A stretch of 64,000 nt of DNA from Chrysaora quinquecirrha (Eukaryota; Cnidaria; Scyphozoa; Semaeostomeae; Pelagiidae), in the NCBI GenBank assembly GCA_014526335.1, contig JACTAT010000040.1, positions 431,212 through 495,211 of the forward strand, given 5' to 3'. This document shows, piece after piece, positions 34,209-45,284 of this stretch. Below the pieces are notes generated by a model. It did not search any database. It had not been told where the DNA came from and worked only from the letters and a program-made list of their open reading frames with translations. The first letter of the stretch is position 1; every line of letters begins with the position of its first letter. Both the position numbers and the translations under genes were made by a program.

Positions 34209-37200
34209 ATGCAGAAGGTCATTCTATCATTCCTTTTATTACACTTGCTGTGCAGCTCTCTTCTGGCAGATCAAGCTCCAGCAAAGGCAAAATTAGAGGT
34301 ATATTTTTTGAGCATTTAAGAAATTATAAATTAACATTCACAAAGGGGGCGCCGCGCCGGAAGCACGGGAAAAAAGAGGAAATAACGGACTTAAATGTTT
34401 CAAGAAAATGGCTTGGGGAATATATTCTCCATCCATCATAAACAGCAAAAAATGCTGCAATCCCGGACAAAACTTGATGAGACTTCCATTATATTAAGTT
34501 TCATCAATTTGGAAATACTGGGCATAATTGCATAATACAGGGCCAGCTAAAGCTGTTCCAGGGTAGGCTGCCTACAGCCTACAGATACCGTGATTGTTAT
34601 GCGTGACAATACTCTTTTGTTTTTGGATAAAAGACTGCGGAGAAAACAATATTAATGTTCGAAAATTAGATTCTAATTACCCATTGTTCTCAAATCTTGT
34701 AGGCCTTCGGTAATGACGGACAGTTGCGACTCCATTTTGAGAGAGGGTTGCAGAATCGCGTCAAGAATGGCAGCTAGACTGGTTTTAAGATATCAAAAGT
34801 GTCTCCGACCGAGAGAAGAAATATCTTGTCAAGTGTCTCTTGCAAAAAATGGTCTTCAACGTGGCTTTGCTCGGTGTTTCAAATGTGTTACTGATACACT
34901 GGATTTGCTTGTCGTCTTGAACTATCCGTGATCTTGAACCCTTTCTGCCTATATTTTCTCAGGGAAAATGCTGCAGACAGGTATGAATGACTCCTGGGTA
35001 GATTCCATATCAAATTCTAGCTTTTTTGATGAGATTTCAGCACAAAAAATGAAAGCGCCGCTCCGTCCGATTTTTGGGAGTGATGGCCTAGGCCATTTTC
35101 TGTTATATTCATCACTGAAATCTCGAACCACGGCGGTGGCCGGAGGGCTGGTGGCTGGGTCGTTCTTCTATTCAGTACCTGTCATTAGGTGCAATGATTT
35201 TTTGGAAAGGCATTTCACTATTTACAAACGTGTACGAGATTTCTAGTGAACTAAAGGTATATGCATGACAGCAATTTTGCAAGAAACTTCTTGAGAAACT
35301 ATTCAAATACACACTTTTTTATAGGTACGAATATTTAGGCTCAAAATCACTGAAATTGAAGAATGATTTAAGAATAGTCCCAGACTCAAGCTTCATGAAG
35401 ACAAATTTGTATGTCTTTGCGTTTTTTCACGGAAAAATTTTAAGAATAATCCAGGCTCTGCAAAAATTAAGTTATTCTTATACAAAAAAATGTGTATTTA
35501 TGGACAAATTATAATATTCTTCATGATATCTTCATATCTGTATAATTCATGTGCTTTTATTCCATGGTGCATTTGAAGGTCCTTATTCAGTCATTCAGTG
35601 AATCAGTTAGAGTAACTTAGGCTAGCTCTATATTTACATTCACCCTTGCATGTAGGTTAGGATGGGGGCAGCTGATCCAGGCTACTCAAGTACAGCTAGA
35701 GATTACAAATGTGTGCAGAGTATTACATACATTGTAAGATAATACATCTGTACTGGGTTGTTACACATGTATGCTCTGTGAGGACCATCAATTTGGGGAC
35801 ACCTTTCACTTGCATGTCTGAGATAATCAGCATGGCTGTCTGCTCGTATTTCCACCTCGAAAATTAGATATCTCATGAATGACTTTGTGTTGCTCTGTGG
35901 TCATTTTTTGTGCACACCCCCCTTGCATGAAAACACAAAGCTGGTTTACATCAAATGAGAGAGGAAACCATTCTTTGCAACAATCAGTTACCTTTCACTT
36001 GCATGCCCGAGATAATCAGCATGCCTGTCTGCTTGTATTTCCACCTTGAAAATTAGATATCTCATGAATGACTTTTCGTTGCTCTGTGGTCATTTTTTGT
36101 GCACACCCCATGAAAGCTTGCATGAAAAACACGAAGATGGTTTAGATCAAATGAGAGAGGTGGGTTTTATGCACATGAAAGCTCTTCCCCATCATATTAG
36201 CTTGTCTTGATGCAGCATGCTTGTTTTGTAAACTGCATCAAGTGCTGCAAAATTTCTATGCCCCCCCTGGTGTTGGAGATAGTGTCCTGTGAAATGTTAA
36301 TATTCTTTACACTATTTACAATCATCCTAAGCTGCTTGTATTAGACAATGTTAATTAATGTTCTATAAAAGGAATCTTGGTTTCTATGTTATTTTATAGG
36401 TTATTTTTGGAAATAGTGTGCCTTAAAATGTTACCATTGTTTACACTTACAATGATCTTAATAGGTTGATGGTTGTATGATACAATGTGAATTATTGTGT
36501 GATAAATTAAATCTTGGTTTCTCCCCCGTTTATTATAAAGGCAACAACACAAAAACACCACCCCATCACATCCCCGTTTATCAGAAGGGCAAGAACACAA
36601 TAAGCCCGACCCACAACATCGCCCGTTTATCAGAAAGGCACGAATACAATAAGCCCAACCCATGACATTGCCCGTTTATCAGAAGGGCATGAACACAACG
36701 GCAAGAAAACAATAACCCCAACCCACAACATTACCCGTTTATCAGAAGGGCAAGAACACAATAACCCCAACCCATGACATTGCCCGTTTATCAGAAGGGC
36801 ATGAACACAATAACCCCAACCCATGACATTGCCCGTTTATCAGAAGGGCATGAACACGATAAGTCCAAGCCATAACATCTCCGTTTATTATAAAGGCAAC
36901 AACACAAAACACCACCCCATCACATCCCGTTTATTAGAAGGGCAAGAACACAATAAGCCCGACCCACAACATCGCCCGTTTATCAGAAGGGCACGAATAC
37001 AATAAGCCCAACCCATGACATTGCCCGTTGATCAGAAGGACATGGAGACAACGGCAAGAAAACAATAACCCCAACCCACAACATTACCCGTTTATAAGAC
37101 GGGCAAGAACACAATAACCCCAACCCATGACATTGCCCGTTTATCGGAAGGGCAGGAACACAATAACCCCAACCCATGACATTGCCCGTTTATCAGAAGG

Positions 37201-40200
37201 GCAAGAACACGATAAGTCCAAGCCATAACATCCCCCGTTTATTATAAAGGCAACAACACAAAAACACCACCCCATCACATCCCCGTTTATTAGAAGGGCA
37301 AGAACACAATAAGCCCGACCCACAACATCGCCCGTTTATCAGAAGGGCACGAATACAATAAGCCCAACCCATGACATTGCCCGTTTATCAGAAGGACATG
37401 GAGACAACGGCAAGAAAACAATAACCCCAACCCACAACATTACCCGTTTATAAGACGGGCAAGAACACAATAACCCCAACCCATGACATTGCCCGTTTAT
37501 CGGAAGGGCAGGAACACAATAACCCCAACCCATGACATTGCCCGTCTATCAGAAGGGCAAGAACACAATAACCCCAACCCACAACATTGCCCGTTTATCG
37601 GAAGGGCAAGAACACAATAACCCCAACCCATGACATTGCCTGTTTATCAGAAGGGCATGAACACAATAAGCCCAAGCCATCACATCCCCGCTTATGAGAA
37701 GGGCAACAACACGATAAGCCCAACACATGACATCACCCGTTTATCAGAAGAGCAAGAACACCATACACGCAACCCATGATATCCCCGTTGATTAGAAGGG
37801 GAAAAACACAATAACCCCAACCCATGACAGCCCCGTTTATCAGAGGGGCAGGAACACATATTTACATCAGCAAAATACCTCAAACCCGTAACCCTAAATA
37901 GCCCAACCTCCCCATCTTTGATATTATATCTATCTACTACTGCATAATAAGAAATAACACGAACCCATAACGTGACCTCCTCATTAGAACGGCTACACCA
38001 CTAGCAACAAATGGCTCCTGTTCATAACTACCATGTAGTACTGCAGAGTACACCCCGCAACGGAGAACATGTCCTAGTCTCTTCCTAAGTCCCTCGGTCG
38101 GTGGCCGCCCATACATGGAAATAGAATAGGCCTATCTATGTAGCTACATTTTATTGGAGCAGACAGATTGGTGACTCACCTTGTAGAAACAACACCATCT
38201 CGTGGGTTGTAAGACAAGCCTCCGAAGGCACATTCTCTTGTCGACCTTGACCCACAGCAATTCACCAGATGCCCACTTCGCCATATCCATTGCCTTGACT
38301 GTGTCACTTATCTCCATCTTTACCTTCCGTAATCCGTATGCCATTTGCCATGTGACGTTGGAAATTGTATTGTAATATGTTGTTGGTTCCCGTGGGAACA
38401 TGCCATGAAAACATAGACTCAGAAGGCCTTTACGTTCTACGTCACGACCCAAAGCTTTGTTATTTTCCGTGCATGCGCTGTAACTCGTTGGTTGTAGGTT
38501 GTAGGTTGGTCAAATAACATAGCTTCAAGGCTTCACTCTCACGTTGTACGTCACCACGGAACGACTTGTTATTTTCCGTGCATGCGCTCTAACTCGTTGG
38601 TTGTAGGTTGTAGGTTGGTCAAATAACATAGCTACAAGGCTTCACTCTCACGTTCTACGTCACCACGGAACGACGTGTTATTTTCCGTGCATGCGCTCTA
38701 ACTCGTTGGTTGTAGGTTGTAGGTTGGTCAAATAACATAGCTTCAAGGCTTCACTCTCACGTTCTACGTCACCACGGCACGACTTGTTATTTTCCGTGCA
38801 TGCGCTCTAACTCGTTGGTTGTAGGTTGTAGGTTGGTCAAATAACATAGCTACAAGACTTCACTCTCACGTTCTACGTCACCACGGAACGACTTGTTATT
38901 TTCCGTGCATGCGCTCTAACTCGTTGGTTGTAGGTTGTAGGTTGGTCAAATAACATAGCTTCAAGGCTTCACTCTCACGTTCTACGTCACCACGGCACGA
39001 CTTGTTATTTTCCGTGCATGCGCTCTAACTCGTTGGTTGTAGGTTGTAGGTTGGTCAAATAACATAGCTTCAAGGCTTCACTCTCACGTTCTACGTCACC
39101 ACGGAACGACTTGTCATTGTCCGTGCATGCGCTCTAACTCGTAGGTTGTAGGTTGTAGGTTGGTCAAATAACATAGCTACACGCCGTTACTCTTACGTTG
39201 TACGTCACTACGCTAGGCTTTGTTATTTTCCGTGCATGCGCTCTAACTCGTAGGTTGTAGGTTGTAGGTTGGTCAAATAACATAGCTACACGCCGTTACT
39301 CTTACGTTGTACGTCACTACGCTAGGCTTTGTTATTTTCCGTGCATGCGCTCTAACTCGTAGGTTGTAGGTTGTAGGTTGGTCAAATAACATAGCTTCAA
39401 GACTTTAAACTTCGTACATATAATTTTCCCTCTGTGGCCATGGGAGTACGGCTCGCAGGTAATGCCGCTGCAAACTGAGGACTCTTGGCGGCTCCTTGCC
39501 ACGTTATACTACACTTCCACCTTCTCAGTAGGCTGGCCCTGTATTATGCAATTATTCCAAATACTGAAATAATAGAATATAGGCTAGTAAAAATTAAATC
39601 CAAGGAGTGAATTTCCCTTTGTATGACAGCTAGGGATATAAACCCGATCGGGAGGAAAGTAGCTCGATCGGGATGAAAGAAGCCCGATCGGGATGAAAAC
39701 AGAAAAATTCTTCTGCAAATTTTCCTCCCGATCGGGATGAAAATGCCAGGAATGTCTATTTACATATTCCGGGGGATATTTTAGATGTCATTTTCGGAAT
39801 CTACGCCCCAGAAAACCCTGTTATGTGTAAAAAAAATTTGGGGTTCCCCGTGTGGATTTTCCAGAAATTGCGATTTTGTTAAAAATGACGTCATTTCCAT
39901 TGTTCTGCACCCTTCTTGCGTGTTTTCCGTTGACCTGGCCTAATGTTTTGGAACTTTCTTTCTAAATTAACTAATTTTTGTGAAAATTATCATCATTTTT
40001 TCGTGCTCCACGCAATTTCGCGCAAAATTTCCAATAAACTGCCTGTAGAACAATGGAAATGACGTCATTTTTAACAAAATCGCAATTTCTGGAAAATCCA
40101 CACGGGGAACCCCAAATTTTTTTTACACATAACAGGGTTTTCTGGGGCGTAGATTCCGAAAATGACATCTAAAATATCCCCCGGAATATGTAAATAGACA

Positions 40201-43200
40201 TTCCTGGCATTTTCATCCCGATCGGGAGGAAAATTTGCAGAAGAATTTTTCTGTTTTCATCCCGATCGGGCTTCTTTCATCCCGATCGAGCTACTTTCCT
40301 CCCGATCGGGTTTATATCCCTAGCTGTATGACATGATAGTTTTGATTGCAAGCAACTATTCTATACTGCATCCTAAAAATACAGTTTTTCTGCTTAGAAA
40401 ATAAACCATGCTGATCAAATAAACTATTTGTAACTTTTGCATTTACAGTAGAAATGAAACTAAATTGTTGCTTCAGCTGACACTAAACTATGGAATATCT
40501 TTTCGGTAATGGTCAGCTGAGTAAACTGTCAGGATTCTTTTGTTTTGTAATAAATACTAATTGAGTGCCTTTGCTCTAAACACTGTGAATTTTTGATAAT
40601 TTTTGTGCTTGACGTCCAGTAAATATAATCTCTAATCCCTGTATTCTTAGATGAAAATAAAAAGGTATGATAAATTTCCTGTCCAAATGTCAAATTGCAT
40701 GCTAAATATTTGCAAATTTTCTTTAATCTCACAGCATTTATTTTCCTTTTCAGACATGTGGTGGATGACGATTGAATAGCCTTCCTCAGGTAAAGAATTA
40801 ACAAAATTGTCAGCAGTGCAGGAATAGGTATAAAAATGTGCCACACCTGCACCTTGTGAACAGGGTACAAGAACTGGGGTTAATGCCTTGTTGTTACCCC
40901 TGGTGTGAGCATTCGTGTAAGAGTTGGTGTCAGGCAAAAACAGTGGTTAAAAAGAGGTTGAGACTGCTCTCTGCATGTTTCTGATTATTCCTAATAGCGT
41001 AGAGCACTGACTGTTTTGCCTGCTAAATCCTGGTTCTCAAATGTCACCAGCCTTGTCCTCGACAGTCGGAGACCTTTTGTGATCATTGGGGACAAAGGGT
41101 TCACATGTGCTGCTTGTCTGACATGATGGATGATCCTACGCCCCCTTGCTGTCAGGTGTGGTGGCCCCAAAAAAATTGGTTAGCAATGACCCTGAAATTA
41201 TACCTGATGGTGGCTGATGAAGTTCTGTATATAAATATTCCTTGTCAGTGATCAATGCAGACAATGCTAAGAAAAATATTTTGTTGATTTGATGGTCAAC
41301 AATTGGGACCAGTTATTGAAAAGTCATATTCTCATAAATCACAAGCATTGTTAGGCCACAATCAATGATTGTCGGCAGCATATGAGAACCAGGCCTAATA
41401 ATCTGCAATTTTAAGGCCTGCATTATGGTTAGGGCTAGCATTTGAGTTAGTGGTTTGCCTCCCCAAGGTTTGGAGAAACTCGCACCATATTGACATAGCT
41501 TCATTTATAAAAGTTAAAACGACCTGAAACGACCTGAAACGACCCGAAACACAGGTTTGCCCTCTTATGCCTGAATTGAAATTCATCAATTTTTCAGCAA
41601 CTCAATAGATGCTGCAAATTTTTGTTTGTAATGCATGGCAAATTAATAATTCAAGACCTGTTCTATGAAACCATACCAGCAATGTTAATAATATTTGATG
41701 TTGGTGAGATGTTGTTGAATCATTCTTTGTTAATTGCAGGTGAAGGCATTCATTAATCTGCATGCTGATTTGTAGTATCTTTTTCAAATGTTTATCCTTC
41801 CAACTTTAGTTCCTGCCTGGATTTCAGACTTAACTTCCTTCAATAGGTTAGGTTTGGGAAACTGAAATCAACCATCAATAATCACCATTTTTATATCACA
41901 ACGAAAGACATTCGTCCACCTTCCCTTTTGCATTGATGCATTTCGATCTGCATCTGGGTATAAAGTCCAGATATATCCCCACTCTTTCTCGTAAGTTTCA
42001 ATTAATGTTCATACTGTATGTAAGTGGTGCTGGTGGATCCGGGCTAAAGTAAAGTTAAAGTAAAGTTGCTGTTTTTCAGTCTACTAATAGCCAAGGGCTA
42101 CTCAGTTGACTTTACACTTTGCCCCTGGTCTGGATGCATATAGCATATAGCTGGGTGCAGCCACACATGACGCTCATAACTACCGACCAGGTACCCATTT
42201 ATACACCTGGGTAGAGAGAGGCACATTTGTGTTAGCAACTTGCCCAAGGTTGTTATCTCTGCAATGCCAAGTGGAACGACTGTGGCTCGAACCCACAGCA
42301 ACATTTTCCTTGTGAGTCCAGCACGCTAACCACTGCACCACTGAGACCACAGTGTGGCTAATAGTTATCATAGACGGATCATTGATAAATGAAACTTTCA
42401 ATGAATTATCCTTAACAATGAAGCTCTAACTTTGAAGTTGAGTATATTGGCGGTGCTGATCCAGAATTGGTTTTCTTTGATAAAGATTCGAAGGAGACAG
42501 AGGTGTGTTGCCATTCTTAATGCATTTGTTCACTTTTCTGTAATTTATTCCCAGCCAAACTCGTTGAAATAGTGAATAAGGGGTGTTTGCAATGGCTCTT
42601 TCATCCCAAATTATGAACAAACGAGGAATTGTGGGGGTCCTTTCATTGTTCGGCAAGCTAAACCCTGGTTATGACCTTTATTTAAACTTACAATTTTTTC
42701 TGCTATTTCATTTGTATGATCGTTGCAATCGCTTTACCATGCTAAATTTCTGGACAATGGTTCTTTGTTATGACAGAATCTTGAAGACTTGAGAGATTTA
42801 TTGTTCCAAATTAATGCGATTCAGTTACATAGATCGCAGGGGTGGTGCCAGCCGCGAAATATTCTATTGGACCTCCGGGGGTTGCACTATGTACATTTTG
42901 GGTACTTGGGACGTGCCGCCCGGAACGGTATCGATTTTCGCGATTTTGGTATTTCATTTTCACGATTTTTTCATTAGGACGGTATCAGTTTTCACGATTT
43001 TGGTGTTTTGGTATAAGGAATGGTGTGCATTTTCACGATTTTGACAAAGGAAAGGTCTCCATTTTCACAGTTTTTATGCTTGAAGAATGAAAAAATTGGC
43101 ACTATAAGGTTGGGTATGTTTTTTAGGCTTTGCGGCACGTCCCATACAAAATTTGATCAAGTGCCCCTTCCCCCGGGGGTGGACCGGCGAACGAAGGGCA

Positions 43201-43451
43201 AAAAAATAGGGATCTAGGGATAAATTTTTCATTGATCCATGAAGGTTGTGTTTAATAGGTTGTTGCCATTACAGTGTGCGGAGCTATTACAGTGAATATG
43301 AACCCCTCGCCTATAAAATAATTCTTTCTTGTAGCGAATCGCAGTTGATGAAATGTCAACTGAAAATATTTGCAAGGAATTAGAAAAGAGAGGATTCGAG
43401 AAACAGAAAAGTGATGTTCCTCTTCCACCGGACGTCAACGAAGAGCTGTAA
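34209..43451 (+). CDS. SELENOM: Selenoprotein M (Sec-containing, ER thioredoxin-like)
   Basis: SELENOM is a small ER-lumen thioredoxin-fold selenoprotein. Five coding exons: 34209-34298, 40754-40789, 41740-41771, 42424-42502, 43335-43451. All junctions are GT-AG with phases 0,0,2,0, giving 117 residues including one Sec. A signal peptide (MQKVILSFLLLHLLCSSLLA) is followed by a short linker and LE-TCGGU-RLN, where U is TGA at 40766. Then come VKAFINLHADF, the family hallmark GGADPELV, and RIAVDEMSTENICKELEKRG, similar to the vertebrate C-terminal helix. It ends in NEEL, a KDEL-like ER retention signal (vertebrates end in ADL). It is shorter than the 145-residue human protein, mainly before CGGU and at the tail. 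The acceptor of exon 4 is weak. A 3' UTR intron (43474-44528) follows 22 nt after the stop, then a SECIS exon. Confidence 0.93.
35795..36130. repeat. Two-copy 190-bp tandem duplication
   Basis: The block starting CACCTTTCACTTGCATGTCTG near 35800 recurs from about 35990, including TAGATATCTCATGAATGACTTT and CATTTTTTGTGCACACCCC. A few substitutions separate the copies. It lies in SELENOM intron 1. Confidence 0.8.
36525..37865. repeat. Minisatellite of about 50-bp units with a 350-bp higher-order period
   Basis: About 27 units of the type CCCGTTTATCAGAAGGGCA..GAACACAATAAGCCCAACC. A distinctive unit (GTTTATTATAAAGGCAACAAC) recurs at about 36528, 36880 and 37230, so groups of seven units were amplified together as a block of about 350 bp. 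The open frames on the minus strand (MGWGYCV...) are repeat translations. Located in SELENOM intron 1. Confidence 0.93.
38155..38450 (-). other. Unrecognised antisense frame with a good splice donor
   Basis: An open minus-strand frame ends at a strong donor (TTCTACAAG then GTGAGTCACC at about 38178). It includes MFPREPTTYYNTISN and MDMAKWASGELLWVKVDK. It starts exactly where the 109-bp array begins. No family was recognised and no second exon was identified, so it may be a first exon of an antisense transcript in SELENOM intron 1, or chance. Confidence 0.25.
38430..39415. repeat. Nine-copy tandem array, exact 109-bp period
   Basis: GCATGCGC recurs at 38471, 38580, 38689, 38798, 38907, 39016, 39125, 39234 and 39343, always 109 bp apart. 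Each unit has TACGTCAC (a CRE-like half site), CCGTGCATGCGCT (NRF1-like) and a doubled GTAGGTTGTAGGTTG. Units 2-6 alternate TTCAAGG and TACAAG variants, implying amplification by pairs; the last copies share a CTACGCTAGGC variant. No length change between units suggests recent spread or gene conversion. Confidence 0.95.
39627..40326. mobile_element. 700-bp foldback transposon with identical 280-bp arms
   Basis: The arms 39627-39906 and 40047-40326 appear identical as inverted repeats, with a 140-bp spacer. The element is bounded by a 5-bp direct repeat TATGA (39622-39626 and 40327-40331). Each arm has three copies of CCCGATCGGG plus one CTCGATCGGG variant, and an AATGACGTCATT palindrome. No protein is encoded. 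Identity of arms suggests recent insertion or arm conversion. It lies 430 bp before the Sec exon of SELENOM, so its hairpin would form in the pre-mRNA. Confidence 0.92.
40766..40768 (+). other. SELENOM: Selenocysteine (UGA) codon of SELENOM, residue 35
   Basis: The exon 40754-40789 reads ACA TGT GGT GGA TGA CGA TTG AAT AGC, that is T-C-G-G-U-R-L-N-S, matching the family's CGGU redox motif and the following LN. It is flanked by a strong acceptor (TTTTCCTTTTCAG) and donor (CAG then GTAAAG). The next base after TGA is C, a context often seen at recoded UGA codons. Confidence 0.92.
42060..42360 (-). mobile_element. tRNA-derived SINE, third family
   Basis: The minus strand reads CAGTGGTGCAGTGGTTAGCG (A box region) then GGGTTCGAGCCACAG (B box), followed by a non-tRNA body to about 42060. 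It lies immediately before SELENOM exon 42424-42502. Confidence 0.65.
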
Positions 43452-43803
43452 ATAGAATTCGAAAAATGGTAAGGTAAGTTGTCGTAAGTTATTGTCCTTT
43501 CTCGTGACGTAATAGCCTCTTTGTTGTACATACCTCTCAGTATTTAACATGTGCCGGTCACTATTTGTTGTAGCATAGGTTCTAATCAAAAGGGACACCT
43601 GTTTTTCATACTTAAGACCCGTTATCCTTATACAGTATGTAATCCGTAGTAGCCTTAAAACGCTCTCTCGGGTATAGCGTACCATTAAAAATGTCCTTGG
43701 AGTCACAGAATAATAAAAAATACCCTGTTTATAACGCACTTTGCTTATAACGTAACAAATACTGCGGTACCTTCAAGTACGTTTATAACGGGATTATACT
43801 GTA

Positions 43804-43915
43804 TATACAGTCATGTGCATAAGTTTAAGACCGTCACTTTACCCTGAAATTTTCCTGTTTTATTAGATCAACCTCAAAATTTTTGCACGAACTTTTGGAC
43901 ATGACTGTAGCTCAT
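43804..43915. mobile_element. Small Tc1/mariner-like MITE
   Basis: TACAGTCATGTGCATAAGTTT is mirrored by AACTTTTGGACATGACTGTA. Total 112 bp. It lies in the 3' UTR intron of SELENOM. The TACAGT termini are typical of Tc1-type ends. Confidence 0.65.
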
Positions 43916-44590
43916 TTGTTTTAGTATGATTGCAAAGAGCGTACAGTTTCAACCCTACGACTACAACTCACCAAAAGGGCAGTTTACACTTGTACTATTT
44001 ACTTGGAATTCGCGTCCAATTCTAGGTTAGGGTGACTTGCATTGAAGGTTTTTACATTGTAAAAGGGATCTTCACGTTGGCATCTTTGTTCTTTATTCTA
44101 CTCCGATAGTTAAGCATGTAAGGCAAAAACTTTGTGAGCCAACTCATAAAGATTTTTCTTGCATGTACAATCATAAAAAAGAGATCATTGACAAGTCAAA
44201 TATTTAAATTCGAAGATGTATTAAAGAGATGCAAAAACCCTGTACATCTACACACCTGGTTGGAGGAAGGTTTTGGCTAAAAAACGAGGAGGGTTTTGTA
44301 GCAAAACGACTTTTTATGTTTTTGTTACAGCTAATTAACCTGGGGACAATAAATGGCGAGCAAAATACCTTGAATTACTAAAACTCATTCAAACATGCAG
44401 TTAGTTTAGGCTGTATTTCAAAATTAATCAAGGTCAGAAACAGACCGAAACTTACTCTTATCCCCGCAAAAATTTGTACTGCAAATGTCTTTTGATGTTA
44501 TAATTATTTTCTATTGATTCTCTTTCAGGTTTTCATTACGATACAGTAACACTGGTTTTAAGTAGAATTTTAAAAAAATCTGTATTGGTT

Positions 44591-44660
44591 AAACAAGTTG
44601 AAAATAATGATGTTATAATGTGTAAAAATGTTTGCATTATGACTGATGTTTAGCTTCAAT
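44591..44660 (+). promoter_or_regulatory. SELENOM: SECIS-like element in the SELENOM 3' UTR
   Basis: SECIS hairpins in 3' UTRs bind SBP2 and direct UGA-to-Sec recoding. ATGA at 44607-44610 faces TGAT at 44644-44647, giving the tandem G.A pairs of the kink-turn quartet. Between them is a fully paired 9-bp stem (GTTATAATG 44612-44620 with CATTATGAC 44635-44643, one G.U). The 14-nt apical loop contains AAAAA at 44624-44628, 13 nt after the ATGA, within the usual spacing. A lower helix can form from GTTGAA (44597-44602) and TTCAAT (44655-44660). It lies in its own exon, starting at 44529 after a CAG acceptor. Confidence 0.88.
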
Positions 44661-44663
44661 AAA
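44658..44663 (+). terminator. SELENOM: Polyadenylation signal of SELENOM
   Basis: AATAAA directly after, and partly overlapping, the lower helix of the SECIS, followed by a T-rich stretch (GTTGCTTTTTCGCTTG). It implies an mRNA end at about 44680. Confidence 0.75.
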
Positions 44664-45284
44664 TGTTGCTTTTTCGCTTGTTAATTGGTTTATTTATGAG
44701 AAAAATTCAAACTAGCTCCTGTCTTTCTGTCTTTTTGCTTTCTGTGCTCAACCTTTATCTCTGCTAGACCTTACTCAAACTGCACCGTGAATACACTTTT
44801 TTTTTAATAAGCAACTTTACTTTCGTCCAGCCCTCAAAGTTGCTTAAAATTTTAGACATTTCAGCCTTCAAAGTTGCTTAAACGTTGCTTAGCATTTTTT
44901 ATACCTACTAACCACCCCTGACTTCGCGGGTCAAAATCGTCATCTGTTAGGCCTACAACATGACTTTTGGGAGACAGTAAGTGGAAAAACATTAGCTAAC
45001 AAACTTCAACATGCAAAACATAAGAACGAAGAACAATTTCCTAACACAAGAAAGAGAATGAGCTTGGTTGTTTGACTTCTTAGTTGCTTACAGTAATTCA
45101 ATTAAGCCCTCAAGTTGCTTAATGTTAAGGTCAGTTCAGCCCTAGTTGCTTATTGAGCGGTTGCTTATTAAAAAAAAGTGTAGTCTTTGAGCTGTTCTCC
45201 AGTCAAGAACTTCAAATTGCGAGAAATGGAGGAACATCTTTGGACATAGCTACTTAAAAGCTCTTTTAGTCTGGCACTCCTCGG

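Noticed and set aside
36394..37883. Several 60-90 codon frames reading MGWGYCV...
   Set aside because: Repeat translations of the 50-bp minisatellite inside SELENOM intron 1.
36525..39415. CRISPR-like spaced repeats
   Set aside because: Units are contiguous tandem repeats without unique spacers, in an intron of an animal gene.
40754..40789. Pseudogene interpretation because of the in-frame TGA
   Set aside because: The TGA is at the conserved Sec position, other exons are intact, and a SECIS-like hairpin is present downstream.
42250..42350. tRNA gene near SELENOM exon 4
   Set aside because: tRNA-like head only; lacks a paired acceptor stem and continues into a SINE body.
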